DNA of 64,000 bases from Pyrocephalus nanus (Eukaryota > Chordata > Aves > Passeriformes > Tyrannidae): the NCBI GenBank assembly GCA_038380795.1, contig CM076281.1, forward strand, positions 434,001 to 498,000, in the 5' to 3' direction. The translations under genes were made by a program, and so were the position numbers. The number at the start of each line of letters is the position of its first letter. Position 1 is the first letter of the stretch. Shown one piece after another: positions 37,301-49,600 of the stretch. A model generated the notes under the pieces. It was not told where the DNA came from, searched no databases, and saw only the letters and a program-made list of their open reading frames with translations.

Positions 37301-40300
37301 CCTGCATCCTAGAGCCTCACTCAGCCCTCCTGCTGCCACGCTCCGTCCCCCCAAACACCAGATCTGAGAGGCCACATCCACCACTGCACGCTGGTGTCCC
37401 CCCTGCCATATTTCTGCGAGTCAGTGTTGATTATTTGCAGCAGCATGAGGCTCTCTGAGGTGCTCAGATTTTTGCTAGTAACTTATACAGGGAAAGAAAA
37501 CTGCCCATGCTTGGTGCCTCTGTGCTGTGGGTTAAGCCACAACACTCAGGCAGCGGCTGCAGCAATAACAAGAGGGTGCTAGAAAACCAAAACTTTGGGT
37601 TTATTATATTTTTATAATTTTAAAAGCTTTTGCAAACGTGGCTGGGCCACAATTGCAGAACCACTTAATGAAGCAAACTGCCCACAGATCAGAAGCATTA
37701 TAGGTCTGTGAGAAGTATTAGCTGCAAAGAGCAGTGGATGTTCATCAAAAGCTCCAAGGAAACTCTTTTCACTGGCCAGGGCAGGAGGAGGCAGAGGGAG
37801 AGAAAAACGTGGACCCAGCCCCTCACCCTGCCCAGGTGGGAGCATGGCAAGCATGCCCACAGCACTTGCACAGCATTCTGAGTGCGGCACTAGTTGCCTG
37901 GCACAGTTAGAAGAGAAGGGTACACAGGGTTTCTGCAGCAGAACTGCTGCACCAGCCTGGAAAAAAAATCAGGGCACAGTGTATGGCAGAGTAGAAGAAG
38001 CAGCTCAGTCCTTCTCAGCTTCACAGGAAAAGCGAAGTCTGCAGAGAATTCCCTCCACTCCCCAAAGCGGTAAACATTGATTTAAACTTCTCATTAGTTC
38101 AGCACAACCAAGGATTCTGCTGTGCCATTTACAACAGGCATTTGCCAGCTCGTTCAGGCAGCAGCTCCCCCAGGCTTTCCAGATACTTTTCCATTAATGA
38201 ATAATTTGCACAAGTAATGATAATAAAGGGAAACCGCATGAGCTGTCACCCCACACCCTGCCCGGAGCCCAGGGGAGGTTTGGGCAGAATGTCTGCATCA
38301 ACACTGGGTGAAGCTGATAGCACTGGAGTCACTGTGCTCACAGTGGGGAACCCTGGCCTGGGGAAGCTGATCTGGAATCCAGGAGAGGGCAGGATGCCCT
38401 GCAGTGGAAGGGAAGGAATTGGTGCCCCCAGACTGGGAGGACAGAGCTGGTGGGAACAGGAAGCAGGTCCCAGAACTCCATGAGTGCTGGGGGAGCAGAG
38501 AGCATCAGCACCACCATTCCCAGACCTTCCTCACCTGCTTTTCCCCATCAGCTGATGACATATCCCAGCAGGGGCGGTGACCCCACATGTCCTGCTCCAT
38601 CACAGGACCTGGCCCAGCAACCGCCTTGCCAGAGCACCACAGTCCACACCACCAGTGCCCAGCAAGCCTGTGGCAAATCCGAGATGGACCCACCAAGCAA
38701 CACTAATGGCCCAGAGACTCTCCTGGGCCCAAGCAACACCTCCACCCCCTCCAAAGTAGTGCCCAGAGTCCTCCAGCACCACGGGAGAGGAGCTAGGTCA
38801 CAAGCACTCACTCTCCCACTGACACCCAGCCCCTCTCCACACTGCAAGACTGAAAAACAAAATATGAAACCTCCAGACTTCACTGGATTTACACCCAGAA
38901 GCTCAGTGCCGGCTCGTCCTGCCAATTCCCACCCCTACTACCCCCAAGGCAGAGTTGGTGCCCTGTGAGTTGGCCAGTGGCACACCTCAGCCTACTGATG
39001 TTACAGAGATCGTGTCACTGTATTTGTTGTAATCTCCCAGTGTCTGGTTCACCTTACACTTTCAGAGCAGGCTATGGGACATGCACAAATGTATGCCCTG
39101 GAATGGGGGAACATGGCTGGACTCCACTGAACCAGCTGGAACTCATCTCCCAGGAAAGCATCCCCCACACACAGAGCCAGCTCCCAGCACCGCGCAGGAA
39201 ATCACTACGAGAGAGAAGAGTCAGGTACTCACTTGATCTTCAGGCTGGCCAGCATTGTCTTGTCAATCCTGGGGAGAGAGCAGAGGAGGGCATTACTGTG
39301 GGCACAGGGGCTGCAGATGTAGCAGGGGGGTTGGGTACTGGGGTCTCCTGCCAAACACAACCTCAGCATCACTTCAGATGTGCCAGTGCTCTGGCTGACA
39401 TGACAATCACCACAGAAGGACTTCATTAGAAAACAAATTCAGCCAAAATTTAACCCAAAGTGAAACCTGGCAGCAAGCAAGACAAAATCCCCCCAGTTCT
39501 TTCCTGGTGGTGACCAGGGCAGAACTGCTGCCTCCCCACCTGGAATGCCAGAGGTGGGTAAGCTGGGCAGCAAAGGAGGACATCACCCATGTCCTGGCTA
39601 TCTCCAAAGCACAGCTCCCCTGAAAGATGTATTTACACATGATAGACCCATGACAGCCCTGAGGTGCTGGGAGGATCCCCCCAAACCCCACAAACATGAC
39701 CCTCCCTGGGGCAGACAGGATACAGAGTGGCCACATTGATCCCAGCCCCACTGGCTCACGGGGAACCGGGAGCCCCAGTTCATTCATTCATTTCCTTGGC
39801 ACCATTAATGAGTGCCCATCTCCACAGAATCTTTATGCTTAAAGTCATATTAATATTAATTAACGCAAATCATAGGGGTCTCAAAATGCAAAACAATGTC
39901 TTTTGGCAGTCATTGCAAATGCTCTGTTATCTGCCATGTGGAATCACTTCCACATCTCAAAAAAGACCAAACAGAAAAAAGAGCACCCTCAACCCCCTCC
40001 TGTTTCGTGCTGTGATCACAGAGGGCACAGCACAGCCACAGAAACACAGCTTCCCCTCCGCTCACAGCTTTACCTTCCCTGCCCCTGGCTGGGCTCTGCT
40101 CTCAGGAGGTGGCTGCACCCAAGGCTGAACCTGCACCCAAGGGTGACACAGCAGGGCCAGGTCCCCAGCATGCCGTGCCACAGGCTGAGCCTGACAGGGA
40201 CCAGGGCAGAGGCACCGTCACCCTTCCCAGGGTCCCTCTCCAGCACCATCACTGCACTCACAAAACCCCGCAGCCACAGGAGCTCCATTCCAGGCACTTC

Positions 40301-43300
40301 CTCAAACATCAGCTCCCCATGCTCTGCCCTGAAGAGCCAGGGCACTGCTGCTCCTAAAAATAGACCCAGGGCAACTGCTATTGTCACTTAATACCTAACA
40401 AGCCTGCCCAGATCTTGTTGATCATTAAATCAGGTTGAACATCAGAGAATGCTAGGTGGCAGAGCTGTTCCCTGACTTGGTGGTAGGTGCAAAAGAGCTT
40501 GGGGAGAGTGGGTGGCAGGGGCAGCGCCCGTGGGACCCGTGCCTGAGTGGAGGCTGCACAAGTGGCTCCATCTGGAACCACGGGAAGAAAAAACAGTTGT
40601 TATTTGGCCTCTTAGAGAGAGAAGAAAGAAAAAAAAATCAAAACAAAAAAGAAATACACAGGAAAGAAACTCCTCTGCTTGGGAAACCGCAGTTGCACTA
40701 TGACTATGAGAGACGTTTGTCTGCCCTGCCCTGCTCCCAAGGAGGCAAAGTGAATCACCCTATGCCCGTGCCCTGGCACAGCCCTGGGGCTCCAGGGCCC
40801 TGGGCAGCACCAGCCCCAGGGCAGCACTCCCAATGGCTTCGCTCACCATGTGCATCCCTACAGTCAATGTGGGGCACTACATCTGCCCCCCAAGACAAGC
40901 ACGCTGCTCCAGGACCTCGCCAGCAGCAGATGAAGCCGGTGGAGAGAAACAAAAACGACATTTCCAGCCCAGCAGAGGTTGGAAATAGCAAGTGCAGCCA
41001 CAGCGAGCAGCGGTTGGGCGTGCCCGGCCACCTCACACACGGTCCCACAGGAAGGGTGGGTCGGCTGGGACCGTGAGAAGATGCAGGTGCAGGTACAGGG
41101 CTGTAGCAAGTCCCTTCTTTTCCCATAAACGCCCAGGGAAAGGTTCTCCTGGCTGTGCACAGGAGCATCTTCCCCAGGGACCCAGGCAGATGTGCACCGA
41201 CCCCGTCGAGAGCTCCCCCCTCACAGTTACTCAGCATTTCCCCCAGCTGGTCTCAAGCAGCTCCGAGCCTACAGGACCACATTTTCCCTCAAAGCCTTGG
41301 AGCTGCCATTGCCCAGCTCTGGTCCCTACAGCTGTTGCAGAACAGAGAGGGGGCAGAGAAACCCTCTGCCCCAAACACCCAACACCATTACAGTGTCACT
41401 GACTGGGCCTGATCACAGTCACAGCACAGACCTGGAATGGGCATAAAACACCTCAGAGAGGGGACCTGAAGGGAGGGCAAGGAAGAACAGTGCATTTTCT
41501 TAAGATATTTCCCTACAGATCAACACCTCTTGGAAGGAAGGGACAGGAGCAAACAGGTCCACTGAACTCAGAGACCTGTGATGCTCTGCTGAGGACAGAC
41601 AAAGCAGCAGGAGAAAGGTGCAGGGGCATAGAAGCTCTTGCAGGTGATGTGCCCACAGGAGCCCACCATGAGCTCCCAAGGAGGTTTCCTCACTGCCTGG
41701 TGCTCGCAGGGCCCACAAGGCTTTGCTGGGTTGAAGCTGTGCTGGGCTTCCCATGGGCACAGAGGGAAGCAGGACCTTCCCAACACCCACACATTCGTGT
41801 TGGCACAGGGTCGTGGGAAAGGCTCTGCTATGAGGGCACAGCCACCACGTTCTGCAGCGTGTGGTGCTTCCTCCTCTGAAGCCGCAGAAGGAAGAAAAGC
41901 TCCTCACATGGCTCCCAGAAGGGAAGGAGGGAAGGGGAAGGCACTCACCAGCCGTAGCCGCCGAAGGAGACGCTGCGCTTCCTCTGGAACATGACGATGG
42001 CTCAGCGCTGCCTGGGCACTGTGGGGGCAGTGGGGATGGGGCAGTGGCACTCACGTGCCAGCCGTGCAGGGCACGGCCACAGCGGGGCTTCCTGCCAGGG
42101 TGAGGGAGCTGTGCTGGGGCGGGGGGACTCCAGCACCTCCTGGTCAGCTGCCCCCAGCACAGCAGCGCATGCACACATGCACACAGACACCACAAAAAAA
42201 GTCATTTCCTCTTCTTTTCGTGGCCACAGGCTTTTCGCAACCTCACACTGCAAATATCGTATTTCTCCTAATGGCAGGAGCCGCTGTGTGGGCCCCGGGG
42301 CTCAGCCACAGACATTGTCACCCACAAACATGCCCTGGGCTGCCCCAGACACCGAGGCCCGATCCGGAGGGTCCTGGTGGCAGCACCATTGGCTGCCTCT
42401 TCCTCTCTGTCCCTGAAATGGTAGGGCTGGAGTCACAGCACAAGGCTGGCTCCCTGGCAGGGGAACCTCCACCTGTCCCTCCAGTGCCCATCTGGGGACA
42501 TCCTACTAGAGCCATCAAACCTCAGTAATAAAAAAATCCCATCACCTCATCTCTCATGACGAACAGATCCCACTACCCTAGAGCCCAGCGAGCCATTCCT
42601 ACCAGCTCCCACACAGCTGCCTACAGCACACATTTCCCCTCCTCTGGTTCCCCAGCAGCTCTGTAAAGCTGGAGTGGCATCTACAGCCTGATCAGCACAC
42701 AAACCCCCCATCGTTAAACAGCCGTGCTTCAGAAATCTCATGGAAATGGAAATGCTGACCTCTAGCTGGGTATGAGCTCCCATCCACCTCAAATCCCAAG
42801 AAAACAGAAGCTGTTCCCGGCACCAGGCTTTGGGCACTGCAGGGCCCAGCGGAGCTGTGGGGAGGTGAGCCAAGTTCCAGAGGTGGGCATAGTGCCCAGA
42901 TCCTCACAACTTCCACTTCCCCAAACCAGCCAAGAGTGCCTGCCTGCATCCACTCAGGGCTGGGCTACACTGGGGGATCACCCTCCGCCAGTCAAAAAGA
43001 AAGGGTGGAAATCCTGAGCACCCCTCAGCAGTCCAGGGGCAGGGGGAGCTTTCCTGAGGCCGCAGAGTGACACCGGAGCACAGCCTGGCACCTCAGCCGG
43101 GAGGGGGTGAGCTGCTCACCAGTGCATCATCCACTCTGCTCACGGGATCCAGGAGCCCAGAGCTCATGGCCCAAAGCTGCAGCAGCTCAAAGACCAGAGA
43201 AAGCCTCTGCCTGCCAAGGTCCAACCAGGTCGGCTACAGAACACTCACCTCCTACCCTGGTGATCCAAACAAACGTCTGGTGCAGACACAGAGCACCCCC

Positions 43301-43597
43301 TTGTCCCGACACTCCAGGCAGTGCTGGCTCCAGGGGCCAAGGCAGCTGTTGCCCAGTCCTCTCATCCAAGCACCCAGAAGCTTTAAATTGAGAGACATTT
43401 GGATTCTGTCTGATGTATAAAAGAAAGGGGTGGGGCAGGGGGGGAACGACAGTATAGGGAGTTGGAGAGAGAAATCACTCAACTCCAGGGGAAAAAACTT
43501 GGATTGAAATCCAGCTATTTCAACTCCTACTTTTCTGCCCACAGCCTTAAAGGGATGAAAGGATGGAAATACTTTGCATTTTAGAGCTCTTAAGGAT

Positions 43598-43639
<42 letters not shown>

Positions 43640-46600
43640 ACAAAAAACCAAACAAAACCAAAACAAAACAAACAAAATCCCAAAACCAACCAACCAAACA
43701 AAAAAACCCAGGCTGCAGGCTTTGCATGGCTTTGCCATAATTCAGGTACTATGAAGCATCTGGAGCAGACATTTGCTTGCAGCACGTTTGCTCCTGGCCT
43801 GCATGATCCTTGTCAAAGCTCTGCATCAACTGCAGTGTGACGCTATTCTCTTGCTTCATCTTCCCCCAGGTCTCATATTCCTTACACTCAACCCAGCTGA
43901 TTTCTGCCCAGCTCTACTGAGCTGCTCACAATTAACATGCCTGAAAATAAAAGAAGGGAGCTTCCTGCACAGCCAGGCTCTGCCACACATGGGAATAACA
44001 CCCAACATATCCGCTTCAGGGCAGCCCTGCACACAGAGGTTTGGGACAGGGAGTGACAGCAGCCGTGGGAAGCACTGCCCTTAGCTGGCACTATATTGAG
44101 AACAACTTGGAGAGTCCCAGGGAAACAGCCAGCTCTCCATTTAGACCTTTCCCACTGCAGCACCATCAGCACCAGCTACTACATCTTGTTCTGCCATTTC
44201 AGCCCCGTGTGAACTCGGGGCTGCTGGAGGTGACATGGAAGCAGGGAAGGTGACAGGGACACACACAGTAAGGCAGGGCCCAACTCCCCTCTGCTAGGAG
44301 GTCACCACAGTCAGTAGGTCAGAATCACTCCAACAGCTCTTCCTCATGTCTCATCTGTGCTAAATTACAGATAATCACACACCTCTCCCAGGATTTTGGA
44401 GCGCAGGAGGGCAGGACCCTGGTATGGCCTTAAGAACACATCTCCCTTTCCCACTGCCCAGGAGGGTGTGGGGCAGCCCCCACAGAAACCACCTCACCCC
44501 ACACCAGTGCCCAGGGAAGGGTGGAAGCCTGCTCCCCAGATACAGGTGACAAACTACATTTGTACCAGGCAAAGGTTCAAAATACACTAAGGACCCAACC
44601 CCAGCTCCTCCAAAGCCACCAGTCTCCCTTGCTCACAGGTACCACATCATCCCTTGCTCCTGGGTACCACAGCACCACCTGCCCAGCACCACCTGCCCAG
44701 CCTGCATGGGAGTGCATCCAGAAATAGTCTCTGCAATGACATTTTCTCACCTCTCCTCTTCCCCCTGAGGTATTTCACACAGTTGGGCTCAAAAACAAAG
44801 GGAAAACAATCCCTCCCCCTTTCAGAGCAGGCATAGCCAAATCATAACAGAGCAGCCAAAATTAGGGAACAAAAGCCCTGGGGGAGGACAGCTCCTCAAT
44901 ACCATCTGCATCAGTCTAAATTAACATCTCTCAGGGACCTCTGCCAGAACCAGGATCCCATCACTCCAGCCCAACCCAGTGAACAGCCTCAGCCCCCTGG
45001 GAACACTGGGTACAGGGCTGCCACACTGCTGGTAACACCTCAGAGCAGGATGGTGCCCAGGAAGGGCAGAACAAATCCTTTTTGTTACTGGGGTAAGAGA
45101 CTGATTTCATCATTAGTGCTTTAATATCACCTGCAGCACTCTGAGGGCATTCGGCTCGCTATTATGATTCTAAGGAAGGTTGTGGGCACCCAGAAATATT
45201 AGATTTTGTCCTGGCAGGAAGGACACGCTGTGCACATCATCAGAGCAAAGGGAAACAGTGTCCAAATTAACTCTGACTCAGTCCATGGAATATTTTTAAT
45301 GCTATTTTCTCCCCTTTATGGTGCTGCTAAAGTGAAAAGAGTAACTCAATGTCTTAAATGCAGCTTCCCACAAACCCCAACTTGCTCTCAGAGGTGGCTC
45401 TTTGCTGATCAACAGCATCAGGTCAGCAGAACTCACTGGCCATCACAGGGCTCCCTCAGCCACCACGCTCGGGAGGGGACACTGTGTGTCACCAAGAGGA
45501 GAGCTTCAGTTAAAGGACAGGAAAGCCGAAGACAGCTTCTAGACAGACCTTCCTGAGACCAAGGTTGTGTACAGCCCACACTGCAAACCACACTCCAGCT
45601 CCTCTTCCACATTCTTGAGGAGCCACTGATGTCTCATGGACTCATCCCTATGTCCAAAGCGATCTGATCCCTCTTGCTCAGTTCTATGAAAACAGCTGAA
45701 AAACAAATCCTGGAGGAAGCCACCACTCAACCTGAAAAATGCCACTTCTCGGACAGTGGTACAGAGGGGTACACCCATGTGTGGCACCACCAGCATTCCC
45801 AGCAGCCTGGGGAGCACCCAGTACAGAGGAGGTCTGTGCCTCCATACGGTGCCCACATGGGTGCCTTGCTCAGGATGACCCAGAGCCAGGGCAGGCATCG
45901 CTGCTCCCACCACGCTCCTCACCATGCTGGGGGGCATCCCTGCAGGATGGCATCCATCCAGGCAGGCAAGCAGCTGCCACGCCAGCACCAGGTCCCTGGG
46001 CACTGTCACCATGGCTACCTGCACATCCACTGCACATCCCACACCTCCATCAATCCACGGTCCCCACTGCGTGGGGGGAGCTCATCGCCTGCCTGCCCGG
46101 GCACCGCAGGGGATAGTGGAGGAAGGATGAGGATGCTTTGGGGCAACTGCCTCAAGAGCCCATTCCCCGTGGCAGGCTGGCACTGGCAGCAGCACTGGGA
46201 ACTAGAGAGCATTTGGCCCAATTCGCACAACAAATATGGGGGCAGGGTGGAGTGGGGGAGGGTGACTGCAGCCAATGAAGAAATTGTGGAGAGACAGAAA
46301 AAGAACAGCTTAAACTAAAAACCAGGGCCGGAAAAACATGGGGGCGGGAGGAAAGCATGGGAATGAGAGAGTCCTGAACAAGCTTTGGCTGGAAATTAGG
46401 AGGCTTCTAATCTTCAATACAAACATTCTCTGGAACAGTTTCCTAATAACCGAAGTAAAGGAACCAAAAAACCCAAAAACTTAACTAAGGCTCAGCATGT
46501 TTGTGAAGACATTACACGAGATGGTAAAGTCTAGTGGAAGGTGTCCCTGTCCACGGCAGGGGGGGTTAGAACTGGACGATCTTTAAGGTCCCTTCAACCC

Positions 46601-49600
46601 AAACCATTCAGCAGCAGGGCATAGGGCTCAATGACCTGGTGTGTACCCTCACACCTTCATCTGACAGGGGCTGCTCCTCCCAGCCACCCCTGCCCTGCAG
46701 CCCAGCCTGGCAACAGGCAGGGACGCTGCAGCTGCCCGAGGCCAAGCTGCGCTGGTGCAGGGCCAGACCTCAGCAGCCAGGGCTTGGGTTCAAGGCCAAA
46801 CACATGGTTCCTCTAAATGTTGCAAACCAGGCACACAGGGCTTGGACTTGAGCTTTTTTCTTGCTAACATCACCTATATATATTCCACCATTTTGGGTCG
46901 TTTTTGCAAGAGCCAAGTTGATTCAAATCCAAGTTAAGAAACAGTCTTTCTGTTTTGGCATCCAACTTGGAGACAGATGTTAACTTGAAGCAGGGATTCA
47001 TCTACCCCCATGAAACTGCAAAGAGGTCTGGGGAGAATGAGCTTTTTTTAGCTCCTGGAAAAAATGTCTCTCCTCCTGTTGCTGCTGAAGTCCTGTTCCT
47101 GTTTCCACAGCAGCTGCTGACAACACTCAGAGCATCTGACCAGGTACACAGCAGGCAGCAGCACGACGGGGACCCTTCGAGCAGCCCCCAGAACTCTGCT
47201 ACCATACAGATATGTTTAGGGATGAAGGGAAGGAAGGATGATAAAACAAGCAAGCAAAGAAAAAGGCAGTTTTGCTGCTGTGGTTATCATCCCCTGTGGG
47301 AGGAACCAGCAGCAGAGGGAGAATGCAGTATCTGTGAAACGTGGTGTGTGCAAGCGCGAGCCTGCTGCCTGCAATCACGATGCATCTTGGTTCTGAATTT
47401 AGACTCTTTGGCGTGATTCCAACCCTCAATAAGTCGTGCCGTGTGGACAGATATTATGTCCCTTCTGCTACTAAAACAACAAGCAGTCTTAAATAAAACA
47501 GCAGAGCCTGGAGCGTGCAGAAAACACTAGCACCTGGCAGGATCCATCTCACGCCCTGCATTCACCAGGGATGCAGGCGACATCTCACACAGCCCTCACA
47601 GGCTCTGTGGAGCTCCACACGGGGAACATCGGTGCTCTGTCCGCGGGAATGAGCAGGTTGAAGGGAAATGCTCGGCCTGATGAGCAGACATTGCGCTGCT
47701 TCCCCAGCAGGGATGAGCTGCAGCCTCGCTCAGGGACAGCGAGAGGGAGGGTCATCCCAGTAGACTGGCGTGGGGTGCCCAGGGAGGCTCAGATGGCTTT
47801 TTTCTGTGTGAACACCTGGGGCTCCCCAGCCAAGGAGGTGCCTGCGGGAGGCAGGATCGAGCCCCCCGCACCCCACCGGGCTCCACCACCAGTATTCCCG
47901 GGGACAGCGGACTGGTGGATGACTCCTCCTTGAACGGTCAATATTTAAGAGCAGCGCCGGTAGCCACCTCGCCATCACCCCACACACGGGTCCCGCTCCC
48001 AGTCCCCGGCCCCAAGCTCCCGAAAAGCCCCCGGGTTCTGGGTCCCCATGCCGACCCCGGTCCCCAAGCTCCCGCACAGCCATCGCGGCTCCGACCGCAG
48101 ACAGAGAAGCCGAGAGCCGTGGGCATCTCCGCTGCGGGTCCGCCCGCGCTCAGCCGAGACCCCCGGGGCTCCCGCCAGGAACGCGTACGTACCGCTGAGG
48201 ATGGAGCCCGCAGCCCCGCACCGTCCCTGCCGCTCACCGCCTGCGGATCCCGCCGCGCTCCCGGAGCCGGCCCCGCGCGGGGCGGGGCGGAGCGGAGCCG
48301 GGCGGGACGGTGCGGAGCCCTGCGGGGCGGGGCCGGGCGGGGCGGGGCGGAGCGGAGCCGTGCGGGATGGAGCCGGGCGGGGCGGGGCGGAGCGGAGCCG
48401 TGCGGGACGGTGCGGAGCCCTGCGGGGCGGGGCCGGGCGGGGCGGGGCGGGATGGAGCCGTGCGGGATGGAGCCGGGCGGGGCGGGGCGGAGCCGTGCGG
48501 GACGGTGCGGAGCCCTGCGGGGCGGGGCCGGGCGGGGCGGAGCGGAGCCGTGCGGGATGGAGCCGGGCGGGGCGGGACGGTGCGGAGCCCTGCGGGGCGG
48601 GGCCGGGCCGCACGCGCTCCCCGCCCGTCGCCGCCGCAGCCCCGGGATCCCGCAACGTGCTCGGGCACCGAGGCTGCGGGGGCAGAGCTGACTCCTGCCC
48701 TGCCCTGCCCTGTCTGCAGGGGCTCAAAGGCAGCAACTCGTCCTCGACGCGGGCCTCACCTCACTGCCATCCCAAGGAGCAGAGGCTGGAGCGAGCGCCC
48801 GGCTCGGCCCTCAACAGCTCTGTGCCCCAGCAGGGCCAGCAGCTCCATTCCCCGGCCCCGCGGCTGCTACCCTGCCCGCTGGCACAGCCAGAGCCTGGCA
48901 AACCCGGGACCTGCCCAGCCAGAGTTTGCTTTAGGGCTGCCCTGGGCGACGGCCCCAGTCTGAGTAAACATTTTATCCCCATGAGATAGGTGTAGGTGCT
49001 GCTCATAACTGGCTGCTGGTGTCTCAGACTCTCCAGACTGCTCCACGTTACTTCCCATCTCTCTGGGAAATCAAACGAATCCACTGAAATTAACCCCATC
49101 GGGAAATCAAATTAATCTAGTGAAATTAACCCCAACAGCACTTAACATTAATTATAAATGATGTTACCCACATTTGAGTTGCACATGCCAAATGATACAC
49201 GTGCATCAGGGGTGAGGTTAACACAGTCTCTGACAGCAATTTGCAAAAATTAGTTAAAATCAATAACCAGCACAGTCATTTCAGTTTCTAGAAAGCCTCT
49301 CCAGCGGCAGACAGAGGAATTACCCTCACGGGAAGCAGCTGGCAGCAGCAGGCATGTATGCCACAGCTCCTGCCGAGGACAGCAGGGCCTTACACTCCTA
49401 GAAGTCTCTTCCAGGTGTGGCTGTCACTTCCCTCCCTCCCCACCCTGCTCCAGGGGCTCTGCAACCCCAGAGACCCCTTGCCCTGCAGGAAGAGCACCCA
49501 CACCCCTTCCTATCCTGGGAAAGCTAAGCCTTTTGGGGTCCCCCTCCCTCCACAGCCACTCTCCCACTGTTGCTCTTGTCCATATGATTCTGGGCAGATA

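Noticed and set aside
41500..42195. 231-codon minus-strand open frame overlapping exon 2b
   Set aside because: It runs in a different frame from the conserved [10 protein letters not shown] and joins exon 3 out of frame, reaching a stop at once.
48048..48989. Long open frames (up to 313 codons) in several frames over the 48 kb CpG island
   Set aside because: They translate the G/C-only tandem array, which lacks stops in most frames on both strands; the peptides are Gly/Ala/Arg/Pro repeats.
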